Positions 44,015 to 56,461 are shown, counted from the first letter of the stretch. The stretch: DNA of 64,000 nucleotides from Bacteroides sp. OF04-15BH (GCF_003477995.1 NZ_QUEM01000001.1:124001-188000), one strand, 5' to 3'. A program made the numbers and translations. The notes: a model not told the origin generated them from the letters alone.

Positions 44015-44716
44015 ATGGAAGATAAGTTAAGAATTCTGTTGTGTGAAGATGATGAGAGCCTGGGTATGCTGCTCCGTGAATATTTGCAGGCAAAGGGATA
44101 TGATGCCGAACTTTATCCGGATGGAGAAGTAGGTTACAAGGCTTTCCTGAAAAACAAGTACGACTTGTGTGTGCTGGATGTGATGATGCCGAAGAAAGAC
44201 GGTTTCGCTCTGGCTCAGGAAATCCGTCAGATCAATCAGGAAGTACCTATTATTTTCCTTACTGCCAAGAACCTCAAGGAAGATATCTTTGACGGATTCA
44301 AGATCGGTGCCGATGACTATATCACCAAGCCATTCTCTATGGAAGAGCTTGTTTTCCGTATGGAGGCCATTTTGCGCCGTGTAAGAGGAAAGAAGGTTAA
44401 GGAAACCAGCGTTTACAAGTTGGGTAACTTCACTTTCGACACTCAGCGCCAGATTCTGTCTATCGGCGAGAAGCAGACCAAGCTGACTACCAAGGAGAGC
44501 GAGTTGCTGTCTTTGCTGTGTGCCCATGCAAACGACGTGTTGCAGCGTGAGTTGGCTCTGAAGACCATCTGGATTGACGACAACTATTTCAACGCACGCA
44601 GTATGGATGTATATATCACCAAGCTGCGTAAGCACCTGAAAGACGATCCGTCTATCGAGATCAACAACGTTCACGGTAAGGGATACCGTCTGATTGTTCC
44701 CAGAGAAGAGGAATAA
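44015..44716 (+). CDS. rprY: response regulator RprY
   Basis: This is a 233-residue OmpR-family regulator. The receiver has the acidic pocket CEDDE near residue 10, phospho-accepting Asp55 in LDVMMPKKDG, and the conserved Lys in TKPFSMEEL. The winged-helix domain occupies about 135-230 and ends in INNVHGKGYRLIVP. It is the cognate regulator of RprX in the same two-gene operon. Regulons described for its homologs include stress and envelope genes, but no target is visible here. Confidence 0.95.
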   Translation: MEDKLRILLCEDDESLGMLLREYLQAKGYDAELYPDGEVGYKAFLKNKYDLCVLDVMMPKKDGFALAQEIRQINQEVPIIFLTAKNLKEDIFDGFKIGADDYITKPFSMEELVFRMEAILRRVRGKKVKETSVYKLGNFTFDTQRQILSIGEKQTKLTTKESELLSLLCAHANDVLQRELALKTIWIDDNYFNARSMDVYITKLRKHLKDDPSIEINNVHGKGYRLIVPREEE

Positions 44717-44743
44717 TTCTTTATAAGATAGGAAGACAAAAAA

Positions 44744-44778
44744 ACAGGCAACCCCGAAGGATTGCCTGTTTTTTTTGT
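44744..44778 (+). terminator. rprXY terminator
   Basis: A stem ACAGGCAA/TTGCCTGT with an inner CC/GG pairing is followed by a T8 run and preceded by A-runs. Confidence 0.8.
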
Positions 44779-44823
44779 CTTTTTGGATAGATGCAGACCT
44801 TATAGAAACAAAAAGTCGGATGT

Positions 44824-44988
44824 TTAATCCTGGTATTTCTTGTTCAGGATGATGTGCGCAATCAGTCCGATAATCATCAGCACCAGAGCGCCACCGTTAA
44901 CCATATTGTTGTCCACCCAGCCAAATGTATAGCTTAGAATCAAAATGATGGCTCCTAAAATAATGAGGAGCAGTCCTAAATACTTCAT
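44824..44988 (-). CDS. 54-residue two-helix membrane protein
   Basis: The small ORF reads MKYLGLLLIILGAIILILSY at its start and ends HIILNKKYQD. Two hydrophobic segments (about 4-20 and 30-47) are joined by a turn with WVDNNMVNGG. The composition and the basic C-terminus are those of a real inner-membrane small protein, and similar sequences recur in Bacteroides by my recollection. It has its own transcription unit between rprXY and marR. Function unknown. Confidence 0.65.
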   Translation of the reverse strand: MKYLGLLLIILGAIILILSYTFGWVDNNMVNGGALVLMIIGLIAHIILNKKYQD

Positions 44989-45101
44989 AGCGTTTATTAT
45001 TGTTTTAAGTTATTTCTTTCTTGATTTGTTCCACAAATTAAAGCATAATTCTTTAAAAACAGAAACTTTTCGAAATAAAAAAACAATAATGGCCCGATAA
45101 A

Positions 45102-45545
45102 TTAGTCTTTTGTATTTGAAAACACTTTTCTTAATACGTCCTGACTAACTCTCAGTTCCTCAATCGTCAGTCCGCGCAGAGCCTCCTTGAGGGTCTTGTT
45201 GGCCACATATCTCGACTTGTCTTCCAGGCTCCGGCCATAGGAAGTGAGATAGATCAGGTTTATTCTCTTGTCGGTATCGCAGGCGGTTCTTTTCACCAGA
45301 TTCTGCTTTTCCATGTTGTTGATGAGGCGTGTCATGCTCGGTTTGTCCTTGAAGGTTACATGGCACAGTTCCTGTTGTGTCACGCCTTCTTTTTCCCAAA
45401 GGAAGAGCAGCACAGTCCACTGTTCCGGAGTTATGTCCAGATTATATTCTCTGAAATTCCGATACAGTTTCCGGTTTATGGCGGCAGATACTTTACCGTT
45501 GAGAATGGCAAAGATTAATTTGATGTCAAAGCTAAATTGTTCCAC
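45102..45545 (-). CDS. MarR-family transcriptional regulator
   Basis: The 147-residue protein has a winged helix at about 40-110 (WTVLLFLWEKEGVTQQELCHV, then the recognition helix KPSMTRLINNMEKQNLV and the wing DTDKRINLIYLT). MarR proteins repress nearby or distant genes and are released by small phenolic or other ligands or by oxidation. The divergent neighbour is the rpsF ribosomal operon, an unlikely target; the 54-residue membrane protein gene downstream on the same strand might be co-expressed. Confidence 0.92.
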   Translation of the reverse strand: MEQFSFDIKLIFAILNGKVSAAINRKLYRNFREYNLDITPEQWTVLLFLWEKEGVTQQELCHVTFKDKPSMTRLINNMEKQNLVKRTACDTDKRINLIYLTSYGRSLEDKSRYVANKTLKEALRGLTIEELRVSQDVLRKVFSNTKD

Positions 45546-45576
45546 GCACTATCTGAATAAAATGTTCATAAACGAA

Positions 45577-45584
45577 CAAATATA
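45577..45584 (-). promoter_or_regulatory. -7 box for marR
   Basis: TATATTTG on the minus strand predicts a start near 45573 and a leader of about 28 bases. Confidence 0.6.
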
Positions 45585-45732
45585 CAATGTTTTTGTCAAC
45601 AGAGCGCGTAAAACTTCTCATTATTATATATTTTTGAATATTGTAGGGCTTTTTTCGGGCGCGTTTTATATTAACTTCCATGAAAAAAGCTAAAAATCCG
45701 GACGAATGCTTGCAAGATCAATCATTTCCTGC

Positions 45733-45740
45733 TATCTTTG
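45733..45740 (+). promoter_or_regulatory. -7 box for rpsF-rpsR-rplI
   Basis: TATCTTTG predicts a start near 45744 and a leader of about 43 bases. Confidence 0.7.
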
Positions 45741-45786
45741 CACCGCATTTTGAAATTTAACAAATAATCTATTAATTAACGTATTT

Positions 45787-46128
45787 ATGAATCAATACGA
45801 AACCGTTTTCATTTTAACTCCCGTTTTGTCTGATGATCAGATGAAGGAAGCGGTCAACAAGTTCAAGGGTATCCTGACCAGCAATGGTGCAGAGATTATC
45901 AACGAAGAGAACTGGGGCCTGAAGAAGTTGGCTTATGCTATTGATAAGAAATCAACAGGTTTCTACATCCTGATTGAGTTCAAGGCACAGCCAGAGGTAA
46001 TTAAGACTTTGGAGGTAAATTACCGTCGTGATGAGAAAGTACTTCGCTACTTGACTGTAAAGATGGAGAAGTACGCAGCAGAATATGCTGAGAAGAGAAG
46101 AAATAACAAAGTTAAAAAGGAGGATTAA
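45787..46128 (+). CDS. rpsF: 30S ribosomal protein S6
   Basis: This 113-residue protein of the S6 fold begins [12 protein letters not shown] and has the conserved [17 protein letters not shown] stretch. It binds 16S rRNA with S18, encoded 2 bases downstream. The gene order rpsF-rpsR-rplI is the classical S6 operon, here without ssb or priB. In other bacteria S6:S18 can bind their own leader RNA; the short leader here shows no clear S6:S18 motif by eye. Confidence 0.97.
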   Translation: MNQYETVFILTPVLSDDQMKEAVNKFKGILTSNGAEIINEENWGLKKLAYAIDKKSTGFYILIEFKAQPEVIKTLEVNYRRDEKVLRYLTVKMEKYAAEYAEKRRNNKVKKED

Positions 46129-46130
46129 TC

Positions 46131-46397
46131 ATGGCACAGCAATCAGAAATCAGATATTTGACTCCGCCCACAGTTGACGTAAAGAAAAAGAAATACTGTC
46201 GTTTCAAGAAAAGCGGTATTAAGTACATCGATTATAAGGATCCTGAATTCTTGAAGAAATTCTTGAACGAGCAGGGTAAGATCCTTCCACGTCGTATCAC
46301 CGGTACTTCTTTGAAGTATCAGCGTCGTGTGGCTCAGGCTGTTAAGAGAGCTCGTCACTTGGCTCTTCTTCCATTTGTAACTGATATGATGAAATAA
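46131..46397 (+). CDS. rpsR: 30S ribosomal protein S18
   Basis: This 88-residue basic protein has the S18 core ([19 protein letters not shown], and [20 protein letters not shown]). It lies between rpsF and rplI, 16 bases before rplI with a good AGGAGGAG ribosome-binding sequence upstream of rplI, unusual in this window. Confidence 0.97.
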   Translation: MAQQSEIRYLTPPTVDVKKKKYCRFKKSGIKYIDYKDPEFLKKFLNEQGKILPRRITGTSLKYQRRVAQAVKRARHLALLPFVTDMMK

Positions 46398-46413
46398 TTA
46401 AGGAGGAGTAAGC

Positions 46414-46860
46414 ATGGAAATTATATTGAAAGAAGACGTTATTGGCTTGGGTTACAAGAATGATATTGTAAATGTAAAGCCTGGTTACGGACGTAACTAT
46501 CTTATTCCTACTGGTAAGGGTGTTATCGCTTCTGAGTCTGCAAAGAAGGTTCTGGCAGAGGATTTGAAGCAGAAGGCACACAAGTTGGAGAAAATCAAGA
46601 ACGATGCATTGGCTTTGGCTGCTAAGTTGGGTGAGGTTTCATTGACTATCCCTACTAAGGTAAGCGCTACCGGTGTTATCTACGGTTCAGTAAACAGCTT
46701 GCAGATTGCAGAAGAGTTGCAGAAGAAGGGCTTCAGCATCGATCGTAAGATCATCATCGTTAAGGATGTTAAGGCTGTAGGTTCTTACGTAGCAACTGTT
46801 AAGCTTCACAAGGAAGTTTCTGTTGAGATTCCTTTCGAAGTTGTTGCAGAAGAGGCTTAA
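46414..46860 (+). CDS. rplI: 50S ribosomal protein L9
   Basis: The protein has 148 residues. The N-terminal signature is GLGYKNDIVNVKPGYGRNYL, a long connecting helix spans about 45-75, and a C-terminal domain follows. L9 binds 23S rRNA at the L1-stalk base and reduces frameshifting. A purine-rich AAGGAGGAG sequence 7 bases before the start is a clear ribosome-binding site. It is last in the operon and followed by a terminator. Confidence 0.97.
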   Translation: MEIILKEDVIGLGYKNDIVNVKPGYGRNYLIPTGKGVIASESAKKVLAEDLKQKAHKLEKIKNDALALAAKLGEVSLTIPTKVSATGVIYGSVNSLQIAEELQKKGFSIDRKIIIVKDVKAVGSYVATVKLHKEVSVEIPFEVVAEEA

Positions 46861-46875
46861 TCATTACAGAATATG

Positions 46876-46910
46876 AAAAGCAGGAACTTGTTTCCTGCTT
46901 TTTTTTTGTT
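46876..46910 (+). terminator. S6 operon terminator
   Basis: A stem AAAGCAGGAA with TTTCCTGCTTT and a 4-base loop is followed by a T9 run. Confidence 0.85.
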
Positions 46911-46967
46911 TCCAGGCGTTCCCATAAGGAGCGCTTCTTTTGTTTTGGGGTTCTCCGGATGAAGTGA

Positions 46968-47036
46968 AAAAAACATCATAATGATTTTATAAAATGATCC
47001 TGATGGTTTTCTGAAATCATCAGGATCATTTTTTCT
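46968..47036. repeat. triple 22-bp palindrome array, copy 3
   Basis: Unit centres are at 46978.5, 47000.5 and 47022.5. The units read AAACAT-CATA-ATGATT, AAAATGAT-CCTG-ATGGTTTT and AAATCAT-CAGG-ATCATTT. It lies between the convergent rplI and small-lipoprotein genes. From 47037 to 47225 nothing further is recognised. Confidence 0.75.
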
Positions 47037-47225
47037 TTTCTATAGTGTGTTTGGGGTGAAAGAGTTTGCCGATAGGGTGTGTGCATGGAAATGCGTCCTG
47101 ATAAGAGTTCTTTAGGAAGTATTTTTCTAGTCTTTTTCTTTTAGGTGATTGTCGGATTGTTGTGTCTTGCTGTCGGGTAGGTGAAATGTCAGGGGATGAG
47201 ATGTTGCCTTTTGCGAAAAGGCAAT

Positions 47226-47257
47226 AAAAAAAGGTTTGTCCTTCACAGGGCAAACCT
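47226..47257 (-). terminator. terminator of the small lipoprotein gene
   Basis: A stem AGGTTTG/CAAACCT with inner CCT/AGG pairing is followed by a T7 run on the minus strand. Confidence 0.75.
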
Positions 47258-47284
47258 CTAAGTTTTTTGCTTTCGTAATCTGAA

Positions 47285-47488
47285 TTATTCAGCTACAGGA
47301 GCTGCAGTAGTGTCAGCAGCTACAGAGTCAGTAGCAACAGAGTCAGTAGCAACAGAGTCGATAGTCTCAACAGCTACAGTAGTGTCAGCTGCGATGCTGT
47401 CAGTTGCAGCAGCCTGCTCAGTTTTGTTACCACAAGATGCGAAAGACATAGCCAAACCAGCTACGAAAACAAATGCTAATTTTTTCAT
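47285..47488 (-). CDS. small low-complexity lipoprotein
   Basis: This 67-residue protein has a lipoprotein signal (SFASC, Cys19). The rest is a low-complexity Ala/Thr/Ser/Asp/Val tail with the repeated unit TDSVA, acidic and with no aromatic residue. The DNA holds matching tandem repeats, so its length may vary between strains. It resembles abundant small lipoproteins of Bacteroidetes. Strong promoter and terminator suggest high expression; the function is unknown. Confidence 0.8.
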   Translation of the reverse strand: MKKLAFVFVAGLAMSFASCGNKTEQAAATDSIAADTTVAVETIDSVATDSVATDSVAADTTAAPVAE

Positions 47489-47539
47489 TTTTCTGCTTTT
47501 TTAAATCTGTAAAACAATCAATTGCTTATTAAAACATTG

Positions 47540-47547
47540 CAAAGGTA
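47540..47547 (-). promoter_or_regulatory. -7 box for the small lipoprotein gene
   Basis: TACCTTTG on the minus strand predicts a start near 47536 and a leader of about 48 bases. Confidence 0.65.
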
Positions 47548-47791
47548 AGGAGTTTTTTGATACGTTGTACTACTTTGGGCAACTTTTTTTCTTACTTTTT
47601 TCCATTTTTCTTATAACTATCTGAATTTCAATATTTTGTGAAATGTTAAAAATGAGGGGCTATTCGAATTTTTTTCCTTAGAAGCGTCTTTTTATGTTAT
47701 GAACCCCTTTTTCTGTGATTTTTACCCCCTTGGGTTTCTTATTAAAATCTAATTAATGAAGAGAATACAGAGGTATATGGTCATTTTTTTT
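47548..47791. other. AT-rich divergent intergenic region
   Basis: The gap between the small lipoprotein and mtaB is 335 bases in all and holds the two promoters annotated at its edges. No ORF, hairpin or repeat was recognised in this part. Confidence 0.5.
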
Positions 47792-47799
47792 TATTTTTG
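47792..47799 (+). promoter_or_regulatory. -7 box for mtaB
   Basis: TATTTTTG predicts a start near 47803 and a leader of about 21 bases. Confidence 0.55.
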
Positions 47800-47823
47800 T
47801 ATTTCGTATCTATATAATAAAGT

Positions 47824-49170
47824 ATGACCGAAGCATCTATATTTCAAAATAAGAAGGCGGCTTACTACACTTTGGGTTGTAAGCTGAATTTTGCCGAGAC
47901 CTCTTCTGTGGGAAAACTTCTGAAGCAGATGGGCGTGGAGACTGTGCGCGAGGGCGAGAAGGCGGATATCTGTATCATCAACACTTGTTCGGTGACTGAG
48001 GTGGCCGATCATAAGTGCCGTCAGGCCATTCATAAGATGGTGAAACAGCATCCCGGCGCATTTGTGGTAGTAACCGGTTGCTATGCCCAGCTCAAACCCG
48101 GAGTGGTTTCAGCCATCGAGGGCGTGGACCTGGTTTTGGGTGCCGAGCAGAAAGGCGATATCCTGAAGTATCTGGAAGAGCGCCTGCCGCTGTTGCCTCA
48201 GGAAAGAAAACCGGCCGACGCTGCGCATGAGTCGCATACGGTGGCCGTGAAGGACATCCGCACCTTTGCACCTTCTTGCTCCTGCGGCGACCGTACCCGC
48301 TATTTTCTGAAAGTGCAGGATGGCTGCGATTATTACTGTACCTACTGTACCATTCCGTTTGCCCGCGGACGAAGCCGCAACGGTTCCATCGCCTCGCTGG
48401 TAGAGCAGGCCGAAGGAGTGGCGCGCGAGGGCGGAAAGGAAATTGTGCTGACCGGTGTGAACATCGGCGATTTCGGACGCACCACCAAGGAGAGTTTTCT
48501 GGATTTGATTAAGGCGCTCGATCAGGTGGAGGGCATTGAACGCTATCGCATCTCTTCGATTGAGCCGAATCTGCTGACGGACGAAATCCTGCAATATTGC
48601 GCCACATCGCGTGCTTTCATGCCTCACTTCCACATTCCGCTGCAGAGCGGAAGCGATGAGGTGCTGCGCCTGATGCGCCGCAAGTACGACACGGCCCTGT
48701 TCCGTTCCAAGGTGGAGCGTATTTGCGAACTGATGCCCGACGCCTTTATCGGAGTGGATGTCATCGTGGGTACCCGTGGTGAAACGGAAGCCTATTTCGA
48801 GGATGCCTGCCGTTTTATCGAGTCGCTCGACATTTCCCAGCTGCATGTGTTCAGCTATTCTGAGCGTCCGGGCACCAAGGCACTGGAAATCGACCATCAG
48901 GTAAGCGCCGAGGAAAAGCATCGTCGCAGCCAGATCCTGTTGGAGCTGTCCGACCGCAAACTGAATGCTTTCTACCGCCGTTATCTGGGACAGGAGCGCA
49001 GCGTGCTGCTGGAACGCTCCAAGAATCCGCTGGTGATGCACGGATTTACCGATAATTATATCAAGGTAGAGCTGCATCCGGATGCTCCGCTGGAGGATAA
49101 CCGTATCGTGAAGGTACGTCTGATGGATTTGAACGAAGAAAACGGCATGGTGAATGCCCAATTAATATGA
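47824..49170 (+). CDS. mtaB: tRNA t6A37 methylthiotransferase MtaB
   Basis: The protein has 448 residues. The N-terminal UPF0004 domain holds three cluster Cys (GCKLNFAE, NTCSVTE, GCYAQ), and the radical SAM motif CDYYCTYC is near residue 165, followed by ARGRSRNGS typical of MtaB. A TRAM domain lies at the C-terminus. It adds a methylthio group to t6A37 in tRNAs, downstream of the TsaC-type reaction. Its stop overlaps the next ATG as ATGA, so translation of the glycosyltransferase is coupled. Confidence 0.95.
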   Translation: MTEASIFQNKKAAYYTLGCKLNFAETSSVGKLLKQMGVETVREGEKADICIINTCSVTEVADHKCRQAIHKMVKQHPGAFVVVTGCYAQLKPGVVSAIEGVDLVLGAEQKGDILKYLEERLPLLPQERKPADAAHESHTVAVKDIRTFAPSCSCGDRTRYFLKVQDGCDYYCTYCTIPFARGRSRNGSIASLVEQAEGVAREGGKEIVLTGVNIGDFGRTTKESFLDLIKALDQVEGIERYRISSIEPNLLTDEILQYCATSRAFMPHFHIPLQSGSDEVLRLMRRKYDTALFRSKVERICELMPDAFIGVDVIVGTRGETEAYFEDACRFIESLDISQLHVFSYSERPGTKALEIDHQVSAEEKHRRSQILLELSDRKLNAFYRRYLGQERSVLLERSKNPLVMHGFTDNYIKVELHPDAPLEDNRIVKVRLMDLNEENGMVNAQLI

Positions 49171-50231
49171 TTTCTATGAAAGAGAACGAAGAAAGGGATC
49201 GGGTGGCTGTGGTCATCCTGAACTGGAACGGAAAGAAAATGCTCGAGAAGTTCCTGGCCGGAGTGGTTGCGAATACCGAACCGTTGGGAACGGTCTATGT
49301 GGCCGACAACGCTTCGACCGATGATTCCATTGAATATCTTAAAAAGGAATTTCCTCAGGTTCCGCTCATCATCCTCGACCGGAATTATGGTTTCGCCGAG
49401 GGCTACAACCGTGCGTTGCAGCAGATTGACGCAACCTATTATCTGTTGCTCAATTCCGATGTGGAGGTGACTCCCGGATGGCTCGAACCGCTGGTGCGCT
49501 ATATGGATGCGCATCCCGAGGTGGCAGCCTGTCAGCCCAAACTGCTGAGTTATTTCCAGAAAGACAGCTTTGAGTATGCCGGTGCTGCAGGCGGTTATCT
49601 CGATTATCTGGGTTATCCTTTCTGCCGGGGCCGTGTGCTCGATACGGTAGAGGTGGACCGCGGCCAGTACGACACGGTGACCGAAATATTCTGGGCCACT
49701 GGCGCAGCCCTGATGATTCGCCGCGAAGACTATTGGAATGCCGGCGGACTCGACGGAGATTTCTTTGCCCACATGGAGGAGATTGATCTGTGCTGGCGGT
49801 TGAACACCATGGGACGGAAACTGGTGTGCATTCCCGATTCGGTGGCTTATCACTGGGGAGGGGGTACACTGCCTAAGGAAAATCCGCATAAGACCTATCT
49901 GAACTTCCGGAACAATTTGCTGATGCTTTATAAGAATTTGCCCGACAGTCAGTTGCAGAAGATTCTGTTGGCCCGCATGGTACTCGACGGTGTGGCGGCT
50001 GTGCAGTTCCTGCTGAAAGGAAAGTGGGGAGATTTCAAGGCGGTGATTCGGGCGCATAATGCCTACCGTGCCTTTAAGCCACAGTACAAAATCAAGCGCA
50101 GCGAGGTGCAGCAGAAGGCTGTTTGTCAGACCCACCGCTGTATCTTCCCCAAGAGCATGGTCTTTCTTTATATGCTGCGTAAGCAGAAAAACTTTTCACA
50201 ACTTTCCTCCCGCAATCACTTCATGTGTTGA
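49167..50231 (+). CDS. family 2 glycosyltransferase
   Basis: This 354-residue GT-A enzyme has the nucleotide-sugar motif ADNASTDDS near residue 50, a DxD-type NSDVEV near 100 and the catalytic-region HMEEIDLCWR near 200. The C-terminal part has one amphipathic region but no clear membrane span. It resembles rhamnosyltransferases of surface glycan pathways; the true donor and acceptor are unknown. The 4-base overlap with mtaB shows an operon, but the two functions look unrelated. Confidence 0.88.
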   Translation: MISMKENEERDRVAVVILNWNGKKMLEKFLAGVVANTEPLGTVYVADNASTDDSIEYLKKEFPQVPLIILDRNYGFAEGYNRALQQIDATYYLLLNSDVEVTPGWLEPLVRYMDAHPEVAACQPKLLSYFQKDSFEYAGAAGGYLDYLGYPFCRGRVLDTVEVDRGQYDTVTEIFWATGAALMIRREDYWNAGGLDGDFFAHMEEIDLCWRLNTMGRKLVCIPDSVAYHWGGGTLPKENPHKTYLNFRNNLLMLYKNLPDSQLQKILLARMVLDGVAAVQFLLKGKWGDFKAVIRAHNAYRAFKPQYKIKRSEVQQKAVCQTHRCIFPKSMVFLYMLRKQKNFSQLSSRNHFMC

Positions 50232-50346
50232 GAGCGGTGAGGGCAGTTCTTGTTTAGGGCACATCCTGCCGGAAAAAGGAAAAAGCGACTTTTAAAAACT
50301 TTTTCTGTTTTTTTGAATAAAAATTGTTTTTTAAGGGATTCTTTGC

Positions 50347-50354
50347 TATTTTTG
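50347..50354 (+). promoter_or_regulatory. -7 box for the GldB-like gene
   Basis: TATTTTTG predicts a start near 50358. No ATG lies between it and the signal peptide, which supports the TTG start. Confidence 0.55.
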
Positions 50355-50381
50355 CATTTACTAAAATAAGTGTAGAAAACC

Positions 50382-51371
50382 TTGAAAGCAATTAAATATA
50401 TATTCTTGCTCCTGTGCATGATGCTGGCATCCTGCACGGGCAATTGGCAGAGATGGGTGGATGCCTCGGACGACGAAGTGAAAATCATTCGTTACGATGA
50501 GGTGATGGACGATTTTGTGTCTTTGAACAGCTATTCGGCATTGCAGCGGCTCAACACGGAGTTTTCTCTGCAAACCAGCATGCTCATTGAGAATGTACTT
50601 GCCATAGGCGATGTGCAGGATCCCGGTATTGACCGTAAACTGCGTGCCTTTTATCAGGATTCCATCGTGCAAAGCTTGTATGCCGAGGTGCGTCGCCAAT
50701 ATGGTGATCTGGAGCCCGAAGAGGAACAGCTGACCGAAGTGTTTGCTGCCTTGAAGAAAGCCGATACCAGTTTTGTGGTTCCGTGTATCTATGCTCAGGT
50801 GTGTGCCCTGAACGAGAGTATCGTTATCAGTGATTCCGTTATCGGAGTGGGACTGGATAAATATTTGGGCGCCGACTTTCCTTTGTATAAGGATTATTAC
50901 TACAGCTATCAGCGCAGAAGCATGGAGCGCGACCAGATTGTTCCCGACATTCTGTTCTACTATCTCGGCGACTTATATGGAGCACATACCAGTCGCACAC
51001 TTTTGCAGCGGATGGTCACTGCCGGAAAGATTCATTGGATTATCTCGCATTTGCTGAAGAAACCTTTATACGAAGAAATGAATTTCACGGGCGAACGCCG
51101 TGCCTGGTGCATCAGCCACGAAAAGCAGGTCTGGAACTGGCTGAAGGAAAATGACATGTTGCAGACAACAGACTGGGCACGCATCAGAGAGTTTATGGAC
51201 CCCCGTGAGTATACGGTCTTTTTCGGAACCGGATCATCCGACCAGTTGGGACTGTGGCTGGGAGGTCAGATTGTGGACAGTTATATGAAACATCATAAAA
51301 AGGCACAATGGCAAGAGCTGCTGCATCTTCATCCAGATACTATTTATCAAAATTCAGGATATAATCCGTAA
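50382..51371 (+). CDS. GldB-related lipoprotein
   Basis: The 329 residues run from TTG 50382. The codon set just upstream contains TAG at 50373, and the next in-frame ATG would delete most of the signal peptide, so TTG is well supported. The lipobox is LASC (Cys18). The body is helical and matches the GldB-type lipoproteins named from gliding motility, including the motif YYLGDLYGAHTSRTLLQ. Gut Bacteroidales do not glide, so an envelope role unrelated to motility is likely. The methyltransferase gene follows 9 bases later. Confidence 0.85.
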   Translation: MKAIKYIFLLLCMMLASCTGNWQRWVDASDDEVKIIRYDEVMDDFVSLNSYSALQRLNTEFSLQTSMLIENVLAIGDVQDPGIDRKLRAFYQDSIVQSLYAEVRRQYGDLEPEEEQLTEVFAALKKADTSFVVPCIYAQVCALNESIVISDSVIGVGLDKYLGADFPLYKDYYYSYQRRSMERDQIVPDILFYYLGDLYGAHTSRTLLQRMVTAGKIHWIISHLLKKPLYEEMNFTGERRAWCISHEKQVWNWLKENDMLQTTDWARIREFMDPREYTVFFGTGSSDQLGLWLGGQIVDSYMKHHKKAQWQELLHLHPDTIYQNSGYNP

Positions 51372-51380
51372 ACGTAAAAA

Positions 51381-52088
51381 ATGGAAGCGGCACTTTATTT
51401 ATTACCGGTAACTTTGGGCGATACTGCCATCAGTGCAGTGTTGCCGGCATATAACAAGGAAATCATTTTGGGACTGAAGCATTTCATTGTAGAGGATGTC
51501 CGTTCGGCCCGTAGATTTCTAAAGAAGGTGGACAGTTCGATTGTGATTGACGAGCTGACCTTCTATCCGATGGGCAAGCACGCGTCGCATGATGTGTTTG
51601 CTTCTTATCTCAAACCTTTGGAACAGGGCATCCCGATGGGAATGCTTTCAGAGGCCGGCTGTCCGGCGGTGGCCGATCCGGGTTCGGATGTGGTTGCCAT
51701 TGCGCAGCGTAAGGGGTTGAGGGTGATACCGCTCGTGGGCCCTTCGTCCATGATTCTGGCAGTAATGGCCTCCGGATTCAATGGACAGAGCTTTGCCTTC
51801 AACGGTTATCTGCCGATCAATCCGGGCGAGCGCATTCAGAAAATCAAATCTCTGGAACAAAAGGTTTATCAGGAACACCAGACTCAACTCTTCATTGAAA
51901 CTCCTTATCGCAATGCAAAAATGATTGAGGAGCTGTTGCGTACCTGCAAGCCATCAACCCGTCTTTGTATCGCGGCCGGAATTACCTGTGCCGAAGAATA
52001 TATCCATACAAAGACCATAAAGGAATGGAAAGCGACTACTTTGCCTGACTTGAGTAAGATTCCGGCAATCTTCTTGATTTACAAATAA
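51381..52088 (+). CDS. RsmI-like SAM-dependent methyltransferase
   Basis: The 235-residue protein has the tetrapyrrole-methylase fold: EDVRSARRFL, SEAGCPAVADPGSDVV and the loop VGPSSMILAVMASG. Canonical RsmI begins with a PTPIGN-type loop; here it reads LLPVTLGDT. The protein is shorter and probably a divergent paralog present in many Bacteroidetes. RsmI methylates the 2'-OH of C1402 in 16S rRNA. Whether this paralog has the same target is uncertain. Confidence 0.85.
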   Translation: MEAALYLLPVTLGDTAISAVLPAYNKEIILGLKHFIVEDVRSARRFLKKVDSSIVIDELTFYPMGKHASHDVFASYLKPLEQGIPMGMLSEAGCPAVADPGSDVVAIAQRKGLRVIPLVGPSSMILAVMASGFNGQSFAFNGYLPINPGERIQKIKSLEQKVYQEHQTQLFIETPYRNAKMIEELLRTCKPSTRLCIAAGITCAEEYIHTKTIKEWKATTLPDLSKIPAIFLIYK

Positions 52089-52135
52089 CGTTGTAGCCTA
52101 TGACATGTGGAGCAGATTGCTCTCATCTATCATAC

Positions 52136-52186
52136 AAAAAGCTCTGTCAGTTCCCGAAGACCGTGGAATCTGACAGAGCTTTTTTG
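52136..52186 (+). terminator. terminator after the methyltransferase gene
   Basis: A stem AAGCTCTGTCAG with CTGACAGAGCTT, extended by TTCC/GGAA, is followed by a T6 run. Confidence 0.8.
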
Positions 52187-52210
52187 TTATCTTTCTTTTA
52201 AGGGGAAATA

Positions 52211-52250
52211 AAATAAGGGATGTTCCGCCAAAATACGGAACATCCCTTTT
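52211..52250. terminator. terminator of the beta-galactosidase gene
   Basis: A perfect stem AAGGGATGTTCCG/CGGAACATCCCTT has an 8-base loop. On the minus strand it is followed by TATTTTATTT. Confidence 0.8.
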
Positions 52251-52263
52251 AGGTTATAGAAAC

Positions 52264-56426
<4,163 letters not shown>

Positions 56427-56461
56427 TGCTTTTTGCGGTTTATTCTTGATTCTTGTTTTCA

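Noticed and set aside
46968..47036. CRISPR array as explanation of the 22-bp period
   Set aside because: Units are palindromes with only 4-base variable centres, there are just three, and no cas gene is present.
47285..47488. A plus-strand frame of 64 codons (47310-47504) opposite the small lipoprotein
   Set aside because: It is an antisense product of the Ala/Thr/Ser repeat; the minus strand has a signal peptide, promoter and terminator.
50382..51371. Evidence for gliding motility from the GldB-like gene
   Set aside because: GldB relatives occur in non-gliding Bacteroidales, and no other gld gene is in the window.
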